A DNA stretch of 64,000 nt from DATFVJ01 sp963712955 (GCA_963712955.1 CAVQKF010000011.1:1-64000); one strand, 5' to 3'. Positions 19,668 to 28,605 are shown, counted from the stretch's first letter. A program made the numbers and translations. The notes: a model not told the origin generated them from the letters alone.

Positions 19668-20083
19668 CTAGCGGACGGGTTCGAGGATGACGACTGGGAT
19701 CTTCCGTGTCGTTTTGGTCTCGTAGTCCGCGAAACCTGGGTAGTCACGCTTCTGCGCGGCCCAGATCCGATCCCGTTCGTCGTCATCCGCCACCCTGGCG
19801 GTGACCTCAACGGTCTCGGTGCCAATCTCCGCGCGCACCCTGGGATGGGCAACCAGGTTGGGTACCAGTCCGGATTCGTCGGGGCACCCGCCTTCGAGGC
19901 AAAGACCGCGAAGCTGTCCCCGGTCGCCCTGTACATCATCGGGTTGACCCGGTCCTGGCCGCTCTTGGCGCCCACGGTGTGCAGGAGCAGGAGCGGAGCG
20001 CCCTCGAACTGGCCGCCCACCTTCCCGCCGTTGGCGCGAAACTCCGAGATGATCTTGCTATTCCAGTCGTTGGCTTCAGCCAT
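19668..20083 (-). pseudogene. Deazaflavin (F420)-dependent nitroreductase-family protein, one frameshift
   Basis: Begins MAEANDWNSKIISEFRANGG with LLLLHTVGAKSGQDRVNPMMY, the Ddn-like split-barrel motif, in the first frame. After NPDWYP (about 19857) the sense passes to another frame: NLVAHPRVRAEIGTETVEV, RDYPGFADYETKTTRKIPVV, ILEPVR, stop TAG 19668. One lost base in the TACCCAACC stretch would explain it. Restored length is about 139 residues, normal for the family. Such enzymes use F420H2 to reduce diverse acceptors. First member of the dormancy-type gene block. Confidence 0.85.
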
Positions 20084-20162
20084 TCTCGCTCCCCTTAGCT
20101 CGTTGGCGCCAGCAATTGGCCGGCCCCACCTCCGGGCCTGTCCGGGCGCGCGCCTCCACCCG

Positions 20163-20972
20163 CTAACTCGCCAGGATGATCAGGCCGTAGTGGCCGTCGT
20201 ACCGGTGGTAGAGGACGCTGCCGTGGCCACTGGCCTGATCGGCGAAGAAAACGAACGGCAGGCCGGTGAGCTCCAGCCGCTCGGTCGCCTCCGCCGGTGT
20301 CAGCCTGGGAGCCGGGTGCGCGCTGACGGTCAGTGGTGCGCCTATGGCCGCGCCCAGGTCCGGCGACGGGTCAAGCCGTGCCAGCAGGAGGTCATCGCCC
20401 GACCGGTAGATCACGCTGTCCTGGCCGGTCTCCGCGTCGGTGAACAGATAGAAGTCGTAATCCATGGTCTCCATGTCGAACGCGGCCTCGTCCGATGTCT
20501 GCGCCGCCGGTGTTACCGACTTGCGCCGGACAAGCTGCCGTTCCGCGGCTGGCCGGGGATAGTAGTCGGGCCGCTGGGCCGGCCGCGCCTGGTGGCGCCA
20601 TTCGTTCGGGGCACTGTCGGGCATACCTCCGCGCCGCGCCTCCCAGCTGCGGCCGATCCGGGAAAGCTGCTCCTTGAGCCGGTCGTGCAGCCGGTCGGTC
20701 GCCGCCCGCAGCGTCTCGGCCGCGACCTGGGCTCGCACGATCCGGCCGTTGACGTCCAGGCTGGCCTGCGCCACCGCCGGCCGGGCGACGGCTGGATCCG
20801 TGGCCACGGTCAGCCTCACTTTTGCGAACAGGACAGGCTCGGGCGCGTACCTGCGGATCGCGGCAAGCACCTTCGCGCGCGCGTATCCGGCGGCATGCCC
20901 TGCAATCTTGCCCCTGGCCGCCACGATCACTTCCGGCAGCGGCCGGATCATCACCCGGTTTGCAGGAGTCAC
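20163..20972 (-). CDS. RafH/HPF-type ribosome hibernation factor
   Basis: About 269 residues. N-terminal HPF/RaiA-like domain (VIVAARGKIAGHAAGYARAKV; VRLTVATDPAVARPAVAQAS), then a linker, then two C-terminal S30AE-type domains (YDFYLFTDAETGQDSVIYR; FFADQASGHGSVLYHRYDGHYGLI). Hypoxia-induced RafH of mycobacteria (Rv0079 type) has this architecture and stabilises inactive 70S ribosomes. It lies only 8 nt (GTG 20972) or 29 nt (ATG 20951) downstream of the phosphoribosyltransferase-hydrolase stop, so the two form an operon. The start is uncertain; no strong ribosome site distinguishes the two. Confidence 0.82.
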   Translation of the reverse strand: MTPANRVMIRPLPEVIVAARGKIAGHAAGYARAKVLAAIRRYAPEPVLFAKVRLTVATDPAVARPAVAQASLDVNGRIVRAQVAAETLRAATDRLHDRLKEQLSRIGRSWEARRGGMPDSAPNEWRHQARPAQRPDYYPRPAAERQLVRRKSVTPAAQTSDEAAFDMETMDYDFYLFTDAETGQDSVIYRSGDDLLLARLDPSPDLGAAIGAPLTVSAHPAPRLTPAEATERLELTGLPFVFFADQASGHGSVLYHRYDGHYGLIILAS

Positions 20973-20980
20973 GGCAGACA

Positions 20981-22369
20981 CTACTGAACACCACCCTCCC
21001 AATCTGAATCCGACGGCTGAGGCGCCCCGGCAAAGCCGGAGCTGCCGGGTTTCGCCATGTGCTCGGTGAACCAGTCCCTGGCCAGGCCTGCTACGGCGGC
21101 CAGGGCACCTGGCTCTTCGAACAGGTGAGTAGCACCCGGTACCACTTCCAGCCGGTTATGGCAGCGGAGCTGATCTTGTGCTTGCCTGTTGAGGTTGAGG
21201 ACCGCCTGATCTCTGCCGCCCACGATCAGCAGGGTGGGCGCGCGTACCAAGGCCAGCCGTGCGCCCGCGAGGTCGGGCCTGCCGCCGCGGGAGACGATGG
21301 CGGTGACATCCGCATCCGGCCTGGCTGCCGCCCACACTGCGGCCGCCGCGCCGGTGCTCGCGCCGAAATAGCCGATCGGCGCATCGCCAGCGTCAGGTTG
21401 GCGGCGCAGCCACGCCGTGACGGCGGTCAGCCGGGCGGCGAGCAGTGGTATGTCGAATACGTGCGCACTGTCGAGCTCTTCAGCGGGTGTGAGCAGGTCG
21501 AACAGCAAGGTGCCGAGCCCGGAGGTGGCCAGCGCGGAGGCCACGTCGCGGTTCCGCGGGCTGAACCTGCTGCTGCCGCTGCCGTGCACGAACACGACGA
21601 TGCCCAGCGGTTCGGTGGGCAGTGCCAGCCGCCCGGCCAGCTCGATGGACCCGGCCGGGATCGCGACGTCCTCGTCGCGGTCACGCGGGCCCGGCTGTGC
21701 GGAACCCTGCTGCGGCGCGCTCACCATGATCGGCCAGGCGGCGGTGCGCCTCAGCAGGTCGACGACCTGCTCGTCGGAGACTTGGGTGAAGTCCTCATAC
21801 CACTGGCCGATCGCGAAGAACAACGTGGGGATCTCGAGGCAGACCACCTCGTCGGCGTCACGCCGCAAGCTCTTGATGGCTTGCGCGGCACCGACCGGCG
21901 CGGCGATCACCACCTTGCGGGCATGCTGCGCGCGCGCGACCCGGCAGGCGGCACGCACCGTAGAGCCGGTGGCGATGCCGTCGTCGACGATAATCACGGT
22001 GCGGTCCGCCAGCGGGACCCGCGGCGTCCCTGTGCGCAGCCGACGTACCCGCTGTTCGAGTTCGGCGCGTTCACGGTCTTCCACCGCGGCGATGTCGGCC
22101 TCGCTGATCTGCGCGCTGCGCACCACATCGGTATTGATGACGCGAACCCCGCCCTCGCCGATGGCGCCCATGGCGAGCTCGGGCTGGAAGGGCACGCCAA
22201 GCTTGCGTACCACGAGAACATCCAGCGGCGCGAGCAGTGCCTTCGCCACTTCGAAGGCGATCGGCACGCCGCCTCGGGGCAGCGCGAGAACCACCGGGTT
22301 GTCACGCCGCAGCTGCCGTAGCTGCCTGGCGAGACGGCGCCCCGCATCCGCCCGATTGATGAACGGCAC
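20981..22369 (-). CDS. Phosphoribosyltransferase / alpha-beta hydrolase fusion
   Basis: A 462-residue two-domain protein. Residues 1-215: type I PRTase with the PRPP loop VIIVDDGIATGSTVRAA. Residues 235-450: dienelactone-hydrolase-like domain (VFVHGSGSSRFSPRN; nucleophile elbow GYFGASTGAAAA; PTLLIVGGRD; GATHLFEEPGAL). The same fusion is found in M. tuberculosis Rv0571c, a dormancy-regulon gene. Substrate unknown. It heads a two-gene operon with the hibernation factor. Confidence 0.88.
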   Translation of the reverse strand: MPFINRADAGRRLARQLRQLRRDNPVVLALPRGGVPIAFEVAKALLAPLDVLVVRKLGVPFQPELAMGAIGEGGVRVINTDVVRSAQISEADIAAVEDRERAELEQRVRRLRTGTPRVPLADRTVIIVDDGIATGSTVRAACRVARAQHARKVVIAAPVGAAQAIKSLRRDADEVVCLEIPTLFFAIGQWYEDFTQVSDEQVVDLLRRTAAWPIMVSAPQQGSAQPGPRDRDEDVAIPAGSIELAGRLALPTEPLGIVVFVHGSGSSRFSPRNRDVASALATSGLGTLLFDLLTPAEELDSAHVFDIPLLAARLTAVTAWLRRQPDAGDAPIGYFGASTGAAAAVWAAARPDADVTAIVSRGGRPDLAGARLALVRAPTLLIVGGRDQAVLNLNRQAQDQLRCHNRLEVVPGATHLFEEPGALAAVAGLARDWFTEHMAKPGSSGFAGAPQPSDSDWEGGVQ

Positions 22370-22594
22370 TTCGCGCCCCTCTCATCGCACGGCCCACAAT
22401 GGGGGCTGTATCTAACACAATCGCCCGCGCTGGTTCGGATGTTAGGGCCGAACGTCCCCCGGCCGGACCGCGCCGCTGAGCGTGCCTACGCGACCAACCG
22501 CCACGGCGCCGGCAGGCTGATGAGCTGTCACCAGCGGCCGATGAGCTGCAACCGGCGGCCGGTGCCCCGCCGGGCATGCCGCCCCGCGATGCGA

Positions 22595-22634
22595 GTGTGG
22601 CGAGCTTCGCCGACCTCGGCGAAGCTCGCCACAC
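22595..22634. terminator. Perfect 40-bp hairpin, probable terminator of the cytochrome b operon
   Basis: Two 19-base arms (first arm GTGTGGCGAGCTTCGCCGA) separated by CC form an exact inverted repeat. It lies ~40 bp past the stop of the minus-strand cytochrome module and before the next minus-strand promoter. There is no T tract, as is common for actinobacterial terminators. The rest of 22370-22671 holds no gene. Confidence 0.7.
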
Positions 22635-22671
22635 GGCCGCGGCACGCAGTCACCTGCCCTGGCAGCCCAGA

Positions 22672-23632
22672 TCACTCGTGTTGTGTCGCTCGCTGGTTGC
22701 GGTAGTGCTCTCGCCAGATGAGGCGGTAGACGCCGAGGTGGCGGGGAAGTGTGCGAAGGCCGGGAATGAAGGGGGTGAGGATGAAAACGAGGGTGAGTAG
22801 GGCCATGAGGCCCCAGACGAGGGCGTCGCCGTTGGTCGGAGGTGCTGAAGGGTTTGATCTGGTACCAGAAGGTGTAGAGCCAAAGCCAGGCCTGGCCGGG
22901 GAAGTTCCCGGTTTCGTTCATCATTCCCCACTGGTCGCCGGAGAGGTGCTGGGTGTCGGCTTTGGTGGCCATATAGGTGCTGTCGGCGAGGAAGAGCAGG
23001 GATTTGGTGTAGTCGCTGCTGTAGAAGCCGTTCTGGGATTGCAGTGCGCTGTCGAGGCCGCCGGATCGGGCCAGGTCCAGGAGCCGGCCGGTGAGGATGG
23101 GGACGGGGCCGTAGTCGCCTTTTGTGACCGCGGCCGGGTTGCCGCCTGGGGCTTTGGACAGGGCGTCGGCGTAACTGGTGGCCCATTTCTGCTGCTGGGC
23201 GGGCGACGCCGCGTTGTAGGCGGTGAGCGCGGCGGCCAGGGCCGCGTCGTCGGGCACAGATGCCAGCGGTGTGAGGACGAAGTCGTGGGCGGAGTTGACG
23301 GGCTGGGTGACGCCCATCCATTGTTCCAGCTTGAGGGGGCCGAGTCGCTGGCTGGCCCCCGTGGTGGTGTTGTAGGGCGGGCCGTAGCCGGCGCTGTCGC
23401 TTGTGCCGGCGAGTTCGCTGGTGGCGGTGGCGACGAAGTCGGCGGGGTCCGCGTTGGCCCAGCTGGCGATGTTGATCGGTTTTTCGTCGGGTGAGGAGAA
23501 CACGACGGACAGGCCGACGGTGAGGACGGCGACGGCGAGGAAGGCGATGACGAATTCTTTGACGATGTCGTAGGACCGGGTCGCCTGGGCGGGCGCGGCG
23601 CCGCGTTCTCCGGTCCGCTGGGTGCTGGTCAT
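22672..23632 (-). pseudogene. Membrane partner of cytochrome b, one frameshift near its end
   Basis: Begins MTSTQRTGERG, with one transmembrane segment (IVKEFVIAFLAVAVLTVGLSVVF). A ~200-residue external domain follows (NIASWANADPADFVATATSEL; GDYGPVPILTGRLLDLARSGGLDSAL). At about 22845 the frame changes after IKPFS and continues TNGDALVWGLMALLTLVFIL, FIPGLRTLPRHLGVYRLIWREHY, stop TGA 22672. That gives a second transmembrane segment and ~318 residues. I do not recognise a named family. It overlaps or abuts the cytochrome b gene, so the two form one unit and it probably sits on the quinol side of that complex. Confidence 0.65.
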
Positions 23633-23736
23633 GACGATGCCGCCGCGGGGCCGTCCGGGCCGGCCGGTCAGCGGCCGGGCCGGCGGGCGGGCCGGGTGAA
23701 GGGGACGCGCTGGCGGCGGGTTTGAGCTCGGGCTGT

Positions 23737-24392
23737 CTATGTGGCAGGGGGATCGGTGGGGCGACGCCGCGGCGGCGGACCAGCAGGAGGTGCCAGATGG
23801 TCAGCAGGCCGAGGACGAAGGGCAGCAGCACGATGTGCCACATCAGCATCTGGCCGAAGTCCAGGACGTTGAAGAACGCCCCGATGCCCGATGCGTTCAG
23901 GCCGTCTTTGGCCTGGGTGGAGATCCACTGGGAGTCGAAGTTCTGCTGCACCAGGTAGCCGGTGAAGGCGGTGCCGACGGAGGCGACGAACGCGACCGCG
24001 CCGGTGACCCAGGTCAGCGCGCGGCGGCCGCGCCAGGCGGCCATGAAGAACTTGCCCCACAGGTGGATCACCATGAAGAACATGAACAGTTCCACACTCC
24101 ACAGGTGCAGGCTGTTAACGAAATGCCCGGTGGCCGAGAAATGCCACCATGACGGGCCCTTGAGCGCCAGGAGGCCGCCGGAGATCAGCACCACAAGCAG
24201 CGCCGACAAGGTCAGCACACCGAACACGTATATCCACGACGCCACATACGCCGGCTGGCTGTCCGGCAGCATCTTGTCCGGCGGCAACGCCGTGAGCCAG
24301 CGTTTCCGCAGCCGCCCCGTCCAGCCCGCCGCGGCGGACCCAGCAGCAGACTCAGCAGCAGACTGAGCAGCCGGTTCAGCGGTGCTGCTCAT
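23737..24392 (-). CDS. Cytochrome b N-terminal domain protein (3' end approximate)
   Basis: Starts at ATG 24392, overlapping the stop of the preceding small gene. Four transmembrane helices: WIYVFGVLTLSALLVVLISG; LHLWSVELFMFFMVIHLWG; VTGAVAFVASVGTAFTGYLV; MWHIVLLPFVLGLLTIWHLL. The heme-ligand histidines are paired H-x13-H and H-x14-H, as in cytochrome b of bc complexes. No Rieske protein or cytochrome c gene is nearby. The frame stays open to 22650, but protein-like sequence ends near VRRRGVAPP (~23750), so a 3' frameshift or overlap is likely and the end given is approximate. Confidence 0.72.
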
Positions 24393-24577
24393 GACGGCCG
24401 CCTGCCCTTGGGGAAGGGCAGGAGCAGCGCCGCCACGAACACCACCACCATCGCGGCGATCACCACCAGGTTGGCGACCGATATCTGGATCACGCCCCAG
24501 TGCAGGTAATGCCCGGGATGGTTCAGATTCACCGGCGGCCCGGCCAGCAACCGGCCCACCATGTCGAGTCGGCCCAT
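24389..24577 (-). CDS. Small single-span membrane protein of cytochrome b module
   Basis: 62 residues, MGRLDMVGRLLAGPPVNLNH, then one transmembrane helix (VANLVVIAAMVVVFVAALLL) and a short basic tail (PFPKGRRPS). It overlaps the cytochrome b start by four bases (ATGA), so it is translationally coupled and likely a structural subunit of that complex. GAGG precedes its ATG. No family recognised. Confidence 0.65.
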   Translation of the reverse strand: MGRLDMVGRLLAGPPVNLNHPGHYLHWGVIQISVANLVVIAAMVVVFVAALLLPFPKGRRPS

Positions 24578-24816
24578 ACGCGACCTCTGCCTTCATTAAG
24601 AGCCTTCAACAAAAGGGGCGGATCACCCATACCAACCGCATTCCCCCACACCATCCACCCCCACGGCCCCGCAGGGCAGAGGCCCTGCGTCATCGTCCGG
24701 GAGGACCTTGGTCCCCCATCCAGCCCGCCTCCGCGCCGCCAGCCAAGCCGCCACAGCCAAGCCGCCACAGCGATGGTGCCGGCCCTGGTGAGCCGTCGGG
24801 TCCTTAGGCGTCTGCC

Positions 24817-24836
24817 GAACGGACCAATGTCCTTGC
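24817..24836. promoter_or_regulatory. DosR-like box upstream of hydrogenase operon
   Basis: GAACGGACCAATGTCCTTGC: arms GGAC/GTCC around a 4-base AT-rich centre, the core layout of the M. tuberculosis DosR box (GGGAC-N4-GTCCC). It is 145 bp before the first hydrogenase gene. Confidence 0.65.
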
Positions 24837-24980
24837 ACGCAGGTACCGCGAGGTGATGGGGTCACAAATGCGGTTGCTGTCGCCGCCTGCGACGGGGCGC
24901 GGTGCTCGCCCGGGCCGGGCCTCGGTGCATGGGCATGGCACCCGCACGCAGCCTGGCAATGGAGAGTGAGGAGCAACGCG

Positions 24981-26213
24981 ATGGGACCACCGCGCGGCTA
25001 TGAGGACCAGCAGGGCCCCCGGGTGGTGGAGGCCCCGGCGTTGGCGGAATTGCACGACGCGTTGCGGCGGGCGGGTTACCAGGTGATCGGGCCAACGGTC
25101 CGGGACGGCGCCATTGTGCTAGCCGAACTGGCCTCCGCCGCCGACCTTCCCTACGGCTGGGGAGTGGCGCTTGAGCCTGGTGGCTACCGGCTGCGGAAGC
25201 GCGCGGACTCGGCGGCCTTCTGCCACGCCGCTGGGCCGCAGTCCTGGAAACCGTTCCTGCATCCGCCGCGGTCCAGGCTCTGGTCGGCGCGTCGTGGCGA
25301 GGATGGCTTCGAACTGGAGCCCGACGCGGACGTGCCAAGGTACGCGTTCCTTGGCGTGCGGCCTTGCGACCTGCGCGCGATCCTCGTCCAGGACCGGGTG
25401 CTCGGCAGCGGCGAACACGCGCGCAGCGCGTACGCTACCCGGCGGTCCGCGGCGTTCATCATCGCTGTGAACTGCACCGAGCCGGGCGAGACCTGCTTCT
25501 GCTCCTCGATGGGCACCGGCCCGCAAGCTGGGCCGGGCTTCGACCTCGCCCTCACCGAGTTCACCGGTCCCGCCGGCGGGTACCGCTATCTTGTCGATGT
25601 GGGATCAGCGGCGGGCGCTGCCATCCTGGCCGAGTTGCCACAGCAGCCGGCGAGCGACAGTGCAGTGGCGCGGGCACGATCGGTCGTCGCCGAGGCGGCC
25701 GACCGGATGGGCCGGTCGATGCCCGCCGGAGGGCTGCCCGAGCTGATGGCCGCAAGCACGGATGCCGCGCGCTGGGATGACGTGGCATCGCGCTGCCTGA
25801 CCTGCGGCAACTGCACCATGGTCTGTCCTACCTGCTTCTGCACCACGGTGCAGGACACGAGCGACCTCACCGGGGAGCACGCCGAGCGCTGGGAACTCTG
25901 GGATTCCTGCTTCGACCTCGACTTCTCCTACCTGCACGGCGGCAGCGTGCGGGTCTCGGAAAAGAGCCGCTACCGGCAATGGCTCACCCACAAACTCGGC
26001 ACCTGGCACGACCAGTTCGGCTCGTCGGGCTGTGTCGGCTGCGGCAGGTGCATCGTCTGGTGCCCGGTCGGCATCGACATCACAGAGGAAGTCGCCGCCT
26101 TGCGTGCCGAGGCCGCTGGCCCGCAAGGCGACGGCTCCGGCGACGGCTCGGGCGACGGGGACGGCGGCGCGCCAGCGGGAAGCACGGCCGGGAAGGCAGG
26201 GCCCACGAGTTGA
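24981..26213 (+). CDS. hyhB: [NiFe] hydrogenase beta subunit, 4Fe-4S dicluster protein (HyhB/HydB-like)
   Basis: About 410 residues; start ATG 24981 follows GAGGAG. Carries a CVNC-type segment (VNCTEPGETCFCSSMG) and two ferredoxin-type clusters near the C-terminus: CLTCGNCTMVCPTCFC and CVGCGRCIVWCPVGIDI. This is the sulfhydrogenase beta subunit that wires the hydrogenase module to the flavoprotein gamma subunit in group 3b enzymes. First gene of a + strand run beta-CNBD-gamma-delta. The last 40 residues are Gly/Asp-rich and unconserved. Confidence 0.85.
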   Translation: MGPPRGYEDQQGPRVVEAPALAELHDALRRAGYQVIGPTVRDGAIVLAELASAADLPYGWGVALEPGGYRLRKRADSAAFCHAAGPQSWKPFLHPPRSRLWSARRGEDGFELEPDADVPRYAFLGVRPCDLRAILVQDRVLGSGEHARSAYATRRSAAFIIAVNCTEPGETCFCSSMGTGPQAGPGFDLALTEFTGPAGGYRYLVDVGSAAGAAILAELPQQPASDSAVARARSVVAEAADRMGRSMPAGGLPELMAASTDAARWDDVASRCLTCGNCTMVCPTCFCTTVQDTSDLTGEHAERWELWDSCFDLDFSYLHGGSVRVSEKSRYRQWLTHKLGTWHDQFGSSGCVGCGRCIVWCPVGIDITEEVAALRAEAAGPQGDGSGDGSGDGDGGAPAGSTAGKAGPTS

Positions 26214-26271
26214 GGACACATGAAATCGGCGCTGGCAGAAAGAGAGCCAGCCAGAAGCGAGCGGGGCAAAG

Positions 26272-26745
26272 ATGAGCACCACAGACTCGCCGCCGCTCAC
26301 GGCACACCCGTTCGTCCGGGGAATGACGGCTGAGCACATCGCTCTGCTTGACGAGGTCACGCGCTACGTGTCGGTGCCTGCCCGGCACCGGTTTTTCGAT
26401 GAGGGCGGCACAGCCGACCGGTTCTGGCTCATCGAGGCCGGGCAGGTGGCACTGGATCTGCACGTGCCCGGGCACGGCCCGGTCATCATAGAAACGCTCG
26501 GCCGCGGCGACGTTATCGGCTGGTCGTGGCTGTTCCCGCCGTTCGAATGGCTGCTCGGCGCCGTGACCATGCAGCCCACGCAGGCGTTCGAACTGGACGG
26601 CCGCGCGATTCGCGGCCTGTGTGAAGCCGACCCGGTGCTCGGGCACGAGGTCACCCGCCGGCTCATCACCGTCGTGGTGCGCCGGCTGCAGGCCACCCGG
26701 ATCCGGTTGCTCGACGTCTATGGGCCCCCGGAGGTCCAGCCATGA
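26272..26745 (+). CDS. Cyclic-nucleotide-binding-domain protein without DNA-binding domain
   Basis: A 157-residue Crp/Fnr-type sensor domain: PARHRFFDEGGTADRFWLIEAGQV, RGDVIGWSWLFPPFEW, then a dimer helix (RRLITVVVRRLQATRIRLLDVYG). The protein stops where the Crp winged helix would begin, so it is a sensor-only form. It lies between hydrogenase beta and gamma genes and overlaps the latter by four bases (ATGA). It may be an accessory or regulatory subunit of the hydrogenase; the ligand is unknown. Confidence 0.8.
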   Translation: MSTTDSPPLTAHPFVRGMTAEHIALLDEVTRYVSVPARHRFFDEGGTADRFWLIEAGQVALDLHVPGHGPVIIETLGRGDVIGWSWLFPPFEWLLGAVTMQPTQAFELDGRAIRGLCEADPVLGHEVTRRLITVVVRRLQATRIRLLDVYGPPEVQP

Positions 26746-27569
26746 CCGTGTCGATGCTTCCGTCGCGTTACCGCGTCGTGGCGCGGCACCAGGAAAACCG
26801 CGACACCGTGACCCTGGTCATGCGGCCGGTGGATGCTCCGGTCCCCCTCTGCCAGCCGGGTCAGTTCACCATGCTGTACGTCTTCGGGGTCGGCGAGGTG
26901 GCTGTATCGGTAAGCGGGATCGGCAGCGCCAATGGCAGTGACCTGCTCACCCAGACGGTACGCGCGGTGGGCGCGGTGACCCGCGCGCTGTGCGCGGCCG
27001 CCCAGGGACAGGTGGTCGGCGTGCGAGGCCCGTACGGCATGGGCTGGGGCGTCGCCGAAGCAACCGGGCAGGACCTTGTGGTGGTGGCCGGCGGGGTCGG
27101 GCTCGCGCCGCTGCGCCCAGTTCTGCTTGCCGCGCTCGAGGTGCGGGAGCGGTATGGCCGGATCGTTCTGCTCGTCGGAGCCCGTTCACCCGCCGATTTG
27201 ATCTTCGCGCATGAGCTTGGCACATGGCGGCAGCGTGGGGTGGCTGTGGAGATCACCATCGATCCACCGGCCAGCGGCTGGCATGGACATGTCGGCTTCG
27301 TGAGCGAGCTCATTGGCCGCGCGGAGTTCGACGCGGCCAGCGCGGCGGCCTTCGTGTGCGGTCCGGAGATCATGATGAGGGTGTCAGCCCGGGCGCTGAT
27401 GGCCCGCGGGGTCCCGCCGCGCGACATCCGGGTGTCCCTGGAGCGCAACATGCGCTGCGGCGTCGCCACCTGCGGCCACTGCCAGCTAGGATCGCTGCTT
27501 GTCTGCAGGGACGGCCCGGTCGTGAGCTATGAGCGGGCCGCGCCACTGCTCGCTGTCAGGGAGCTTTGA
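26742..27569 (+). CDS. hyhG: [NiFe] hydrogenase gamma subunit, FAD/NAD(P)-binding reductase
   Basis: 275 residues of the ferredoxin-NADP reductase/dihydroorotate dehydrogenase electron-transfer type: FAD region (QPGQFTMLYVFGVGEVAVS), NAD(P) region (VVVAGGVGLAPLRPVLLAAL) and a C-terminal [2Fe-2S] motif (CGVATCGHCQLGSLLVC). It passes electrons between NAD(P)H and the hydrogenase iron-sulfur chain. Coupled to the preceding gene by ATGA, and its stop is directly followed by the delta subunit start. Confidence 0.88.
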   Translation: MTVSMLPSRYRVVARHQENRDTVTLVMRPVDAPVPLCQPGQFTMLYVFGVGEVAVSVSGIGSANGSDLLTQTVRAVGAVTRALCAAAQGQVVGVRGPYGMGWGVAEATGQDLVVVAGGVGLAPLRPVLLAALEVRERYGRIVLLVGARSPADLIFAHELGTWRQRGVAVEITIDPPASGWHGHVGFVSELIGRAEFDAASAAAFVCGPEIMMRVSARALMARGVPPRDIRVSLERNMRCGVATCGHCQLGSLLVCRDGPVVSYERAAPLLAVREL

Positions 27570-28586
27570 ATGCCTGGCGGTGCCGGCGGTGCCGGCGGTG
27601 CTGGTACGGGGGGACACAGTACCTCCCGCGGGCCCCGCGCGACCCGATGGCCAGAAGCTGCCCATCAAGGTGATGACCCGCTGGCACCACCCCGCGGAAC
27701 CTCCCACGAGGGAACTGGCCCGCCCGCAGCGCCGCCCGCCGCGGCACGGCCGAAGCTTGCGGTGTGGAAGTTCGCCTCATGCGACGGCTGTCAGCTGACC
27801 CTGCTCGACTGCCAGGACGAACTGCTCACCCTGGCGGCCGAGGTCGAGATCGCGCACTTCACCGAGGCGTCAAGCGCGGATGTCGCTGGCCCGTACGACG
27901 TCTCCCTGGTGGAGGGATCGGTGAGCACGCCCGGAGATGTGCGGCGGATCGGTGAGATTCGTGCCGCCTCAGGCACCCTCGTGACGATCGGGGCATGCGC
28001 CACCTCAGGCGGCATCCAGGCGCTGCGGAACTTCGCGGACGTCGCGGAGTTCACGTCGGTCGTCTACGCCCGGCCCGAGTACATCCCGGCCCTCGCCACC
28101 TCCACCGCCATCGCCGAGCATGTCGCTGTGGACTTCGAGCTGCGGGGCTGCCCGATCGACCGGCGTCAATTGCTCGAGCTGCTCACCGCGCTGCTTGCGG
28201 GCCGCAGGCCGGCAATACCCGCGCACAGCGTCTGCTACGAATGCAAGCAGCGGGGCAACGTGTGCGTCATGGTTGCCCACGGCACGCCATGCCTCGGGCC
28301 CGTGACCCAGGCCGGCTGTGGCGCCATCTGCCCGGCATTCCGCCGGGGATGTTATGGCTGCTTCGGACCCACGGCCAACCCGGACACGGTCTCGCTGACC
28401 AAACAACTGCGTTATTTGGGCATGCCAAGCATCGAGCTGAAGCGGGTCTTCTCGACCTTTAACACGGCGTCTCCGGCCTTCGCAGCCGCCAGCGACGCCG
28501 TAGCGGCCGAGGAACCCGAACGGCTGCAGGCGCCACCCGGCGATGCCCATAAGGATGCCGGGTCCCTGCGGGCACACAAGGACTGA
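27570..28586 (+). CDS. hyhS: [NiFe] hydrogenase small (delta) subunit
   Basis: 338 residues. From residue ~60 it matches group 3b small subunits: KFASCDGCQLTLLDCQDELL, GACATSGGIQALR, CYECKQRGNVCVMV, PCLGPVTQAGCGAICP, RGCYGCFGPT, the Cys sets for three iron-sulfur clusters. The first ~60 residues are a Gly/Pro/Ala-rich extension unusual for the family; a later start is possible but no good one stands out. No Tat signal, so a cytoplasmic enzyme. Its large subunit is not next in line; it is encoded about 7 kb away on the other strand. Confidence 0.85.
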   Translation: MPGGAGGAGGAGTGGHSTSRGPRATRWPEAAHQGDDPLAPPRGTSHEGTGPPAAPPAAARPKLAVWKFASCDGCQLTLLDCQDELLTLAAEVEIAHFTEASSADVAGPYDVSLVEGSVSTPGDVRRIGEIRAASGTLVTIGACATSGGIQALRNFADVAEFTSVVYARPEYIPALATSTAIAEHVAVDFELRGCPIDRRQLLELLTALLAGRRPAIPAHSVCYECKQRGNVCVMVAHGTPCLGPVTQAGCGAICPAFRRGCYGCFGPTANPDTVSLTKQLRYLGMPSIELKRVFSTFNTASPAFAAASDAVAAEEPERLQAPPGDAHKDAGSLRAHKD

Positions 28587-28605
28587 TAGGGGCATTGGTC
28601 CCTGG
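28586..28605. promoter_or_regulatory. DosR-like box upstream of CBS-BON gene
   Basis: ATAGGGGCATTGGTCCCTGG; on the other strand CCAGGGACCAATGCCCCTAT, i.e. GGGAC-CAAT-GCCCC. It overlaps the end of the hydrogenase small-subunit gene and lies 100 bp before the CBS-BON start. Confidence 0.7.

Noticed and set aside
22650..23700. Continuation of the cytochrome b frame for another ~350 residues
   Set aside because: Sequence after ~23750 is Arg/His/Pro/Gln-rich and runs through the clearly coding partner gene in another frame, so it is read-through rather than protein.
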